Shown piece by piece: positions 8,590 to 15,750 of a stretch of 64,000 nucleotides of DNA. The first letter of the stretch is position 1. Each line of letters begins with the position of its first letter. Source of the DNA: Draconibacterium mangrovi. GTDB taxonomy: Bacteria > Bacteroidota > Bacteroidia > Bacteroidales > Prolixibacteraceae. The stretch lies in NCBI RefSeq assembly GCF_010586825.1, contig NZ_JAAAGB010000017.1, positions 1-64,000 of the forward strand. Reading direction: 5' to 3'. Position numbers and translations under genes: made by a program. The notes under the pieces were generated by a model, which searched no databases, was not told where the DNA came from, and saw only the letters and a list, made by a program, of their open reading frames with translations.

Positions 8590-8597
8590 CAAAAATA
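8590..8597 (-). promoter_or_regulatory. -7 element for the alpha/beta hydrolase gene
   Basis: Read on the minus strand, TATTTTTG matches TAnnTTTG, 29 bp upstream of the start. TTTC sits at the -33 position after 19 nt, one base off consensus. A 7-bp inverted repeat (TTCCGGT 8644-8650, ACCGGAA 8672-8678) lies further up in the divergent region and may bind a regulator. Confidence 0.5.
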
Positions 8598-8743
8598 GGG
8601 TAATTTTTACACCTGTGAAACTTTGTTTTAGCGATTTATGAATTTCCGGTGTTGACAACAATACTTTTTCGACCGGAAGTGATCCGGATGTTTTTTTTAT
8701 TTTCGCCATACAGAAACAATCCATTTGGGTTCCAAACAAAAAA

Positions 8744-9460
8744 ATGATGAAGAAAATTATACTTTTTGTTGTTGTAAGCATGTTTGCAAGTGTCGTTATG
8801 GCTCAGCCGATAAAAGTAATGTTGGTTACCGGAGGACATAGTTTCGATACGCTCCAGTTTTTTCAACTGTTCGATCGGATGCCGGAAATAGAGTATACAC
8901 ATTTTGCCCAACCCGATGCCAACAAAGCAATTGCAAATGGTGTTGCCGACGATTTTGATGTAGTTGTTTTTTACGATATGTGGAACAAAATAACCCGGGA
9001 TGAGAAAGCTGCTTATATACGACTGACTAAAGAGGGAAAACCATTTTTATTTCTACATCATTCGCTCGTTTCGTATCAAAACTGGCCGGCGTTCGAGGAA
9101 ATTGTAGGAGGTCGTTATGTCGAGCAAAACAAAAAAATTCCGGAAGAGGAATGGTCGGAATACGAACATGATATGTGGGTGTATTGCTCGATTGAAAATT
9201 ATACGCCTGTTACTGCCGGATTTCGCGAATTACGTTTTTTCGACGAGGTATACGATAATATTCGAATCTCTGACAATGTAAAACCATTGTTGAGAACGCG
9301 TCATCCTAAAAGCGCTGAATATGTTGCGTGGGAGAACCGGTATAACGCATCAGCGATTGTTTATATACAGCCTGGCCACGATAAACGTACATACGAAACC
9401 GACGAGTACCGAAAGCTTCTTTTTCAAGCCATACAATACCTGAATACTTTCAATAAATAA
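8744..9460 (+). CDS. ThuA-domain secreted protein
   Basis: 238 residues. Residues 1-21 form a signal peptide ending near VMAQP. The rest is a ThuA-like, glutamine-amidotransferase-like fold: KVMLVTGGHSFDT at the N terminus, DVVVFYDMW, then FLFLHHSLVSYQNWPAFEEIVGG, the usual ThuA motif. ThuA-like domains occur in trehalose and sugar catabolism proteins of Bacteroidota and often accompany glycoside hydrolases, but no catalytic role is established. The next gene is a GH3 beta-glucosidase 210 bp downstream with its own promoter. A second ATG at 8747 is an equally possible start. Confidence 0.8.
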   Translation: MMKKIILFVVVSMFASVVMAQPIKVMLVTGGHSFDTLQFFQLFDRMPEIEYTHFAQPDANKAIANGVADDFDVVVFYDMWNKITRDEKAAYIRLTKEGKPFLFLHHSLVSYQNWPAFEEIVGGRYVEQNKKIPEEEWSEYEHDMWVYCSIENYTPVTAGFRELRFFDEVYDNIRISDNVKPLLRTRHPKSAEYVAWENRYNASAIVYIQPGHDKRTYETDEYRKLLFQAIQYLNTFNK

Positions 9461-9620
9461 GGTAATTACAAAAAAAATACATTAAAAGTATACTATCATT
9501 TTGCCCGATCTGTTTTTAGAAATTTTCGGTTGGGACTTGTTGTTATTTTGAAGCAGTAAAAATCAGCTTCATATTTTTAGTATTTGAGCTGAGGCTTAGG
9601 TTTTCAGAACTTTTTTATAT

Positions 9621-9628
9621 TATATTTG
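9621..9628 (+). promoter_or_regulatory. -7 element upstream of bglX
   Basis: TATATTTG fits TAnnTTTG perfectly, 43 bp before the ATG at 9671. No good TTTG is seen 19 nt upstream. Confidence 0.55.
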
Positions 9629-9670
9629 TTTCAAACTGTTAAAAATACAATAAGCAATATAATATAATCA

Positions 9671-11962
9671 ATGAAAAAACAATTTCTATCACTACTTCTA
9701 TTGGGATTAATTGCAGTGGCTTGCCAAAAGCCTGGTACTAATACTACCTCCCAAAATAATTCAGCTATTAACACAAAAGTTGAGGCTTTACTGTCGAAAA
9801 TGACGCTGATTGAAAAGATCGGTCAGTTAAACCAATATTCTTCGCGTTGGGAATTAACAGGGCCCGCACCGGAAGGCGTTGATTCAATGTCGCTTTACAA
9901 CATGGTTAAAGAAGGAAAAGTTGGCTCAATGTTGAATGTTACCGGAGCAAATGCCACCCGAAAAATTCAAGCCTGGGCAGTTGACAGCAGCCGTTTGGGA
10001 ATTCCGCTAATACTGGCTTACGATGTAATTCATGGTTACGAAACTATGTTTCCGATACCATTGGCCGAGGCTGCCAGTTGGGAACCTGAACTGGCAAAAA
10101 AATCGTCGAGGGTTGCTGCAACTGAAGCATCTGCAGTTGGTTTACACTGGACTTTTGCGCCTATGGTCGACATTGCCCGCGATGCCCGCTGGGGACGTTT
10201 TATGGAGGGATCTGGCGAAGATCCGTATCTGGGAGCTAAAATGGCTTATGCTCGCGTAAAAGGTTTTCAGGGCGACGACCTGTCGGATGAAACAACCATT
10301 GCTGCGTGCGCCAAACATTTTGCTGCTTATGGATTTATTGAGTCGGGACGTGATTACAATACAGTACAAATTGGCGATCCAACTTTGCACAATATTGTTT
10401 TCCCTCCATTTAAAGCTTGTGTTGATGCAGGTGTGGCAACGTTTATGAATGCGTTTAACACCGTTAATGAAACACCGGCAACAGCCAGCTCTTACCTGCA
10501 ACGCGATATTTTGAAAGGTGAGTGGGGGTTTGAAGGATTTGTGGTTTCTGACTGGAATTCGATTGGTGAAATGGTGCCGCACGGAGTAGCTGTCGATAAA
10601 AAGGAAGCTGCCTATAAAGCTATTACCGCCGGTTCGGATATGGACATGGAAGGTAATGCTTACATAAATAACCTGGAAGAACTGGTAAACGAAGGAAAAG
10701 TTGATGAAGCTTTGATTGACGATGCCGTACGCCGCATATTAACTATCAAATTCAAACTGGGATTGTTCGATGATCCTTATAAATATTGCAATCCTGAGCG
10801 TGAAAAAGTATTGCGTTGCGACGAACACCTTGCAGCAGCCAAAGAAGCCGCAAATAGAAGTATTGTTTTGCTGAAAAACGAAAACGATCTTCTTCCGTTG
10901 AAAAAGGATGGACTAAAAATTGCCGTTATTGGCGAACTGGCCGGAAGCAAAGATGTGCCACTTGGAAGCTGGAGAGCTAAAGCAATTACAAATTCAGCAG
11001 TGTCGTTGCTGGAGGGAATAAAAAATGTAGCCGGAAGTTCCAGCATTCGCTTTGCCCAGGGGCCTGCTTACACAGAAGGTTTACGCTGGTTTACTACCGA
11101 ACTAAACATTAACACTACCGACCGCAGTGGAATGTCGGAAGCACGTTCATTGGCCTCAAAATCTGATGTGGTAGTTATTGCATTAGGTGAAGATTGCTGG
11201 CAGTCGGGCGAAGGCCGCAGCCAAACCGATATTTCGATGAAAGGTTTTCAGCAGGAGTTGTTGGAAGAGGTTTACAAAGTAAATAAAAATGTTGTGGTTG
11301 TACTGATGAATGGACGTCCGATAGAAATTAACTGGATGGCCGAACATGTTCCTGCAATTGTAGAATGCTGGCACCTGGGATCGGAAGCTGGCAACGGAAT
11401 AGCCGAAGTATTGTTTGGCGATTACAACCCTGCCGGTAAATTACCGGTGTCGTTTCCACGAGCTGTTGGGCAGCAGCCATTATATTACAATCATTTTCAT
11501 ACCGGCCGTGCGACAAATGGCGAGGGAAATGTATTCTGGTCGCACTATACCGACCAGAGTAAAGAACCGCTTTATCCATTTGGCTACGGGTTAAGTTACA
11601 CTACTTTTGATTATTCAAATCTGAAACTGTCGGCACATGAATTAACCGAAGGCGGAAAAATTGTAGTTGAAGCGACAATAACCAATACCGGAAATGTTAG
11701 CGGAGAAGAGATCGTTCAACTGTATATTCGCGACCTGGTTGGAAGTATTTCGCGCCCGGTGAAAGAACTGAAAGGTTTTGAGAAAATAAAGTTAGAGCCA
11801 AAAGAGTCGAAAGTGGTATCGTTTGAGATAACTACAAAAGATCTTGAATTTTATGGAGCCTCGAAAGAGTGGAAAGCCGAACCGGGAGATTTTAATCTGT
11901 GGGTTGGTCCAAACTCTGCTGAAGGAATGGCTGCTTCATTCACACTGAAAAAGATGAATTAA
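9671..11962 (+). CDS. bglX: Glycoside hydrolase family 3 beta-glucosidase, periplasmic lipoprotein
   Basis: 763 residues. A signal peptide with lipobox AVAC (Cys18) predicts a lipid-anchored envelope protein. The GH3 N-terminal TIM-barrel domain includes LAYDVIHG, the KHFAAYG substrate-binding motif and GFVVSDWN, where Asp294 is the expected nucleophile. The C-terminal domain carries a GEGRSQTDI loop (Glu514 as candidate acid/base), and a fibronectin III-like domain closes the protein (about 645-755). The enzyme would release terminal beta-glucose or beta-xylose from oligosaccharides. Length and layout match BglX. Monocistronic: own -7 element upstream and a strong terminator downstream. Confidence 0.88.
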   Translation: MKKQFLSLLLLGLIAVACQKPGTNTTSQNNSAINTKVEALLSKMTLIEKIGQLNQYSSRWELTGPAPEGVDSMSLYNMVKEGKVGSMLNVTGANATRKIQAWAVDSSRLGIPLILAYDVIHGYETMFPIPLAEAASWEPELAKKSSRVAATEASAVGLHWTFAPMVDIARDARWGRFMEGSGEDPYLGAKMAYARVKGFQGDDLSDETTIAACAKHFAAYGFIESGRDYNTVQIGDPTLHNIVFPPFKACVDAGVATFMNAFNTVNETPATASSYLQRDILKGEWGFEGFVVSDWNSIGEMVPHGVAVDKKEAAYKAITAGSDMDMEGNAYINNLEELVNEGKVDEALIDDAVRRILTIKFKLGLFDDPYKYCNPEREKVLRCDEHLAAAKEAANRSIVLLKNENDLLPLKKDGLKIAVIGELAGSKDVPLGSWRAKAITNSAVSLLEGIKNVAGSSSIRFAQGPAYTEGLRWFTTELNINTTDRSGMSEARSLASKSDVVVIALGEDCWQSGEGRSQTDISMKGFQQELLEEVYKVNKNVVVVLMNGRPIEINWMAEHVPAIVECWHLGSEAGNGIAEVLFGDYNPAGKLPVSFPRAVGQQPLYYNHFHTGRATNGEGNVFWSHYTDQSKEPLYPFGYGLSYTTFDYSNLKLSAHELTEGGKIVVEATITNTGNVSGEEIVQLYIRDLVGSISRPVKELKGFEKIKLEPKESKVVSFEITTKDLEFYGASKEWKAEPGDFNLWVGPNSAEGMAASFTLKKMN

Positions 11963-11984
11963 TCACACTTTTAGTGCTGGTAAA

Positions 11985-12027
11985 AAACAGGCGGTTTCAG
12001 AATAAAACTGAAATCGCCTGTTTTTTG
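11985..12027 (+). terminator. Intrinsic terminator of bglX
   Basis: A long stem pairing ACAGGCGGTTTCAG with CTGAAATCGCCTGT, a 6-7-nt A-rich loop and a T run, 23 bp after the stop. Confidence 0.9.
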
Positions 12028-12163
12028 TTTGTGCACAGTGTGAAAGCTGGTGATTTAATATTGAATATAACATCTTTTAACATTTAGATAAAAAGAGAGG
12101 CGATGTACCCGATATAAATTTCATTAACTTAGCGAGCGATAAAACCACTTTAACTTGCGTATT

Positions 12164-12577
12164 ATGAAATCTTTAGGCAGGTTAATCCACAAATCCAGTA
12201 TGACATTTTTACCAACCCACTATCCGGTGCATTTCTATGGGCTACCCGATGGGAAGGTCTATCTGTGTTTTGCCCGCTTTTATAAAGCAGGTTTTAATCA
12301 TACTGATCTGGAATTTGTTTTTGCCCGCCACAACGATTTTGTATACAATTACAATGAGGAGGCTATAATTCCTATGGCCGAGTTTAGAGCGCCGGTGTAT
12401 AACGAAATGGTAGATAATCCCGATCCCGATATTACTATTTTAGAAGTAAGACGCGATATTCGGTCATACACCGAAGCGGTGCAATACATCGATAGCCTTA
12501 ACCTGACAGATTTAGTTCTCAATTCAGGAATTGAAAACACGGAGCGATTAGCAGAAGAAATACAAATTGGAGCTTAA
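12164..12577 (+). CDS. Hypothetical protein, 137 aa
   Basis: Not recognised. I use the ATG at 12164 (MKSLGRLIHKSS). An in-frame TTG 9 bp upstream is less likely. The protein is soluble with no signal peptide. It is rich in aromatic residues in the first half (HYPVHFYGLPDGKVYLCFAR) and acidic towards the C terminus, where residues 95-137 look helical. Codon use resembles neighbouring genes, which supports a real gene. It stands alone between the bglX terminator and the AraC-type regulator, in the same orientation. Confidence 0.6.
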   Translation: MKSLGRLIHKSSMTFLPTHYPVHFYGLPDGKVYLCFARFYKAGFNHTDLEFVFARHNDFVYNYNEEAIIPMAEFRAPVYNEMVDNPDPDITILEVRRDIRSYTEAVQYIDSLNLTDLVLNSGIENTERLAEEIQIGA

Positions 12578-12757
12578 CGCCAATATTTCTATTTGGTTTC
12601 AGTCTTCTATTTTGTTTTATCTGCATCATACTTCATTCCCTTTTCTCACAAACAGTTAAACTTGGTGCTTAAATCTTTTTCAGCAAAATTTCGTATGCTA
12701 TTACGATTTACTTTTAGCCTGTTTGATATTCAGGTGAAAAAAGTTTACAACTAATCA

Positions 12758-13264
12758 ATGTTCGGTCGACATGCAAATAATAGTACTACGCAAAATTCTG
12801 AGTTTTTATCTGAACTACGTGGAATAGTGTTGCAAAATTTGTTGGAAAATGATTTTGGTGTAAATGTTTTAGCCAAGGAAGTAAGATTAAGCAGATCGCA
12901 GTTGCACCGGCGATTGAAATGTATTACCGGCAAATCCCCAAGTTGTTTTATTCGCGAAATACGTTTGCTTCATGCAAGCGAGTTGCTAAAAGAGAATAAT
13001 AATACGGTTTCAGAAATCGCTTACAAAGTTGGTTTTGGCAGTCCCAGTTATTTTAATAAGTGCTTTCACGATTATTTTGGCCATTCGCCAGGTGTGCATA
13101 AACACTTTTCTGCCTCCCAAAATAATCTGACTAACCATCCCGAATTTCCTGGAAAAGTGAAACGTTGTTCCGGTTTATACCATAAAACCGTTCGTTATTT
13201 TGGTTTCATTATTATTGCCCTAATCCTCGTAATTCTTATGCTATATCTTGTGTTTTGGTTATAA
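12758..13264 (+). CDS. AraC-type HTH protein with C-terminal membrane anchor
   Basis: 168 residues. Residues 20-116 are a complete AraC/XylS DNA-binding domain with two helix-turn-helix units: VNVLAKEVRLSRSQLHRRLK, then VSEIAYKVGFGSPSYFNKCF and the closing FGHSPG. There is no N-terminal effector domain. After a basic linker (about 117-145), residues 146-168 are a single hydrophobic helix that ends the protein, so the DNA-binding domain should sit in the cytoplasm on a C-terminal tail anchor. In Bacteroidota such HTH domains normally end hybrid two-component or membrane-sensor proteins. Here the domain is free and followed by a membrane helix. Partner and targets are unknown. Confidence 0.75.
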   Translation: MFGRHANNSTTQNSEFLSELRGIVLQNLLENDFGVNVLAKEVRLSRSQLHRRLKCITGKSPSCFIREIRLLHASELLKENNNTVSEIAYKVGFGSPSYFNKCFHDYFGHSPGVHKHFSASQNNLTNHPEFPGKVKRCSGLYHKTVRYFGFIIIALILVILMLYLVFWL

Positions 13265-13526
13265 ATAAAAGCCCTGGAATTCTGTGTCGTACACCGAAAA
13301 CACCTTTTTATTCTCGATAAGGAATGAAAAGAAATGATCGAAATTGCAACTTCTCAAAATTATTCTAAAACAACTATAACTGTACTAATACGACATAGTT
13401 TAAATCGGCGCTCATATTTTAAAGGATTTGGAAACATGTGTAATGAATGCAACATAGTTTTAAGACTTTACTTTTCATTTCGGCGTAACTTGTATACCAA
13501 AAGTTTCTGATTAAGAAAGGAGGAAA
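13265..13526. other. Non-coding gap upstream of the TonB/TPR gene
   Basis: AT-rich stretch with no supported ORF, no consensus promoter and no strong hairpin. It holds two near-copies of (A/C)GACATAGTTTTAA-like text around 13392 and 13452, too weak to call a repeat. Confidence 0.4.
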
Positions 13527-13559
13527 ATGTTCAGAAGTCTGTTTATTAATGTTAATTAA
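13527..13559 (+). CDS. Candidate 10-codon upstream ORF with Shine-Dalgarno
   Basis: AAAGGAGG (13516-13523) lies 3 nt before an ATG that opens a 10-codon frame (MFRSLFINVN) ending at 13559, 13 bp before the start of the TonB/TPR gene. Strong Shine-Dalgarno sequences are unusual in Bacteroidota, so it may be a leader peptide. It could equally be chance. Confidence 0.3.
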   Translation: MFRSLFINVN

Positions 13560-13572
13560 AGACCAGAAAGCC

Positions 13573-14319
13573 ATGAAAAAATTATTATTTATTATGCTGG
13601 CAATTTGTATTTGTTTGCTGGCAGTGGGTCAAAATGATAACCCAAGAGTTTCAATCGATGAAGTCGAGATTTCACCTCCTGCTTTTACCGGAATTAAAAA
13701 CTATGTTGATTTTTCAAATATCGATGCCAATTATTTACAACGGTATCTCTCTGAAAATATTCAATATCCGGAAAAGGCAGAACGTTGTAGTCGGGAAGGA
13801 ACAGAAGTGATTAAGTTCAACGTAAATGTTCAGGGTAAAGTAACCGATATCGACATTGTAAATGGTGTGTGCCCGGAAATTGACGATGAACTTATTCGTG
13901 TACTTGAATCGACAAATGGAATGTGGAAACCAGGAATTAAAGATGGTATCCCTGTTGCGATGGAACAAGAAGTTTCTATTGTATTTTCATTGTCAGAGAA
14001 TGCTGAAGAAACGAACGAAAAATTTCTTAAAGTAGCTACCAGCTGTTTCACACAGGGAACAGAATGTTTTTTTGAAAAAGGAAAATCGAAAAAGGCAGAA
14101 CGACTTTTTACCAAAGGAATCACTTACATGCCTTACGATGAGAGTCTGTTGTTAATGCGGGGACTCTGCCGTTATGAAAGAGGAAACCTAGCAGGAGCAC
14201 GGGAAGACTGGAATCGTTTATTCGAACTCGGAGATATTGATATGAATACCAAATTTCTTGCACAGGCAAAAGGTTTAGAAGCATACGAAGCTCTTATGGC
14301 CTTGCTGGAAGAAAGGTAG
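13573..14319 (+). CDS. Secreted TonB-C-domain protein with TPR-like tail
   Basis: 248 residues from the ATG at 13573. The alternative ATG at 13549 would bury the signal peptide behind eight polar residues. A signal peptide (residues 1-20, ending AVGQ) is followed by a TonB C-terminal-like domain (about 45-145): YLSENIQYPEKAERCSREGTEVIKFNVNVQGKV and the later MWKPGIKDGIPV pattern are typical of Bacteroidota energy-transducer TonB domains. Residues 155-245 resemble TPR helices (ERLFTKGITYMPYDESLLLMRG). It lacks the usual N-terminal membrane anchor and proline-rich arm, so it is probably a periplasmic TonB-domain protein and not an ExbBD partner. Four cysteines in the middle may form disulfides. 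Confidence 0.72.
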   Translation: MKKLLFIMLAICICLLAVGQNDNPRVSIDEVEISPPAFTGIKNYVDFSNIDANYLQRYLSENIQYPEKAERCSREGTEVIKFNVNVQGKVTDIDIVNGVCPEIDDELIRVLESTNGMWKPGIKDGIPVAMEQEVSIVFSLSENAEETNEKFLKVATSCFTQGTECFFEKGKSKKAERLFTKGITYMPYDESLLLMRGLCRYERGNLAGAREDWNRLFELGDIDMNTKFLAQAKGLEAYEALMALLEER

Positions 14320-14357
14320 GCTATTAGTAACGAATCTTCGATGTAAGAAAACTGTAA

Positions 14358-14386
14358 GCCCGGAATCTGATTCCGGGCCTTTTTTA
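14358..14386 (+). terminator. Intrinsic terminator after the TonB/TPR gene
   Basis: An 8-bp perfect stem GCCCGGAA / TTCCGGGC, a 5-nt loop and a T run, 38 bp after the stop. Confidence 0.9.
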
Positions 14387-14523
14387 TAAATACAATGAAA
14401 TGAACAAGACAGATAATCAGAAGGTTAAAAATGCTGAGAGCTCACTAGGTGATTTGCCTAAATTTAGTGGTTTGGGATATATTTATTTGTGTAAATAAAA
14501 AAGAATTATTTTCTTTGTTGGTG

Positions 14524-14600
14524 ATAGGTCGTTCCGACCTATTGTGTGTTTGGGGGTTAACATTAATAAGGGCAGTTGTTGAACTGCCCTTTCTTTTTTA
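14524..14600 (+). ncRNA. Two-hairpin element A (candidate small RNA 3' end)
   Basis: Hairpin 1 is an 8-bp perfect stem ATAGGTCG / CGACCTAT with a 3-nt loop (14524-14542). Hairpin 2 is a 10-bp perfect stem AAGGGCAGTT / AACTGCCCTT with a GTTG loop, followed by a T-rich run (14568-14600): a strong intrinsic terminator with no gene upstream for 200 bp. The layout repeats in element B. No promoter was found. Confidence 0.4.
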
Positions 14601-14769
14601 GTCAAATCCAAAACACGTTTTTCTCAATATCCTACTCTTAAAATATAAATTTAAATCGGGGGAAAAGTTGACTTATTCCGGATGTCAAAAATACCGATCG
14701 GGTTTTAGGCAGTTTGCTGAAATAGTCTTAAATGACAGGCGGTTTCAAGGTTTTTTGTATTTGAATACG

Positions 14770-14948
14770 TAAATTTGGAAGAACAACGATCGACCTGATC
14801 AGTTGTGGGGAGGATAAAATTGGTTAGGGCTTTTTCACTTACCCTTTTCAATTCAACTCAAGTTTTTTTAATAAGGCACAATTCTTTTACATCTTACGAG
14901 GACGTAAGAAATATAAAAAGGCAACTGTTGAGTTGCCTTTTGTTTTTT
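14770..14948 (+). ncRNA. Two-hairpin element B (candidate small RNA)
   Basis: A -7-like TAAATTTG lies at 14770-14777. Hairpin 1 is TCTTACG / CGTAAGA with a 4-nt loop (14892-14909). Hairpin 2 is a 10-bp stem AAAGGCAACT / AGTTGCCTTT with the same GTTG loop as element A and a T-rich run to 14948. No credible ORF lies between them, so a ~165-nt transcript ending at the terminator is plausible. Confidence 0.4.
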
Positions 14949-15521
14949 ATGTAATCATTTGATTGCTATTTGCCGGTTTAATAGCAAAACGGTGGGTGAG
15001 GTGATCGCCCTTCCGAATTAAGGTTTTATAAAAACGTGGGGGAAGGCCCGCGGCAGCAAAATAAATAAAATGGTAATCTGCCGGATTTTACGATCGAGCC
15101 ATTTTATGGGAACAGTTTCATTTTATACCTCCGACTGATTATTTACAGGAGCGTAATTGCCAATGAACGAGAGGGAGCGTTGTCCATTTTGAGTTCTATA
15201 TCGAGAAAAATGTCCCAATATGAAACCGTGAATATAAAGTTTGGCACGGCTAAGTGGCAGTAAATGAGAGGATAATGATTTTCGGAACACCGATTGCTAT
15301 TAATAAGACAAATTAGGAAAATAAAAATATAGGGTTTGTATAACAGGGTAGAACGACTTCTAATTTGATTGGTTCTGTATAAAGGGGTTTGTAAATTATC
15401 AATCATCACTAAAAAGCGTCCTTAAGTTCTACCCTTTCTTTTTGCTTCTTTTTTAATGTTATGTTAATAATAATTTAAAGAGGCTGTAAAAACAAAAGAT
15501 AATTAAAGGCTGGCCACCATG
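14949..15521. other. Gene-free stretch with further hairpins
   Basis: Contains an 8-bp perfect hairpin TTGCTATT / AATAGCAA (14963-14987), a CCTTCC / GGAAGG pair (about 15009-15044) beside a GC-rich patch, and AAAATGG / CCATTTT arms (about 15067-15105). A minus-strand 88-codon frame at 15143-15409 has no signal or family features and I do not call it. The rest is AT-rich without recognisable content. Confidence 0.4.
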
Positions 15522-15552
15522 AAAAAAACCGTTCATCAACATGAACGGTTTT
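15522..15552 (-). terminator. Intrinsic terminator of the sulfatase-VOC-GH110 unit
   Basis: A 12-bp perfect stem (AAAACCGTTCAT / ATGAACGGTTTT) with a 4-nt loop. The T run is on the minus strand, about 200 bp beyond the GH110-like stop. Nothing else is seen between 15553 and 15750. Confidence 0.85.
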
Positions 15553-15750
15553 GTATTTACAAACCACTTCAAAAAGTGTACTGAAAAAGTAGAACCATCC
15601 TAAAAATGGATCACCACAGTATTTTAATATTTTTCGATTATTGCGTCTGGCAGTAAAAGTAAAACAATAAGAGAAAAAGTAACAACGGCAACACCCGATT
15701 CCGTCTATTTTACGTCGGTAATCAGTTTTTATGAAGTTGTTGCTCAGTAA

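Noticed and set aside
15143-15409. 88-codon minus-strand ORF as a gene
   Set aside because: Composition and codon pattern look like AT-rich non-coding DNA, there is no signal, motif or promoter, and no family is recognised.
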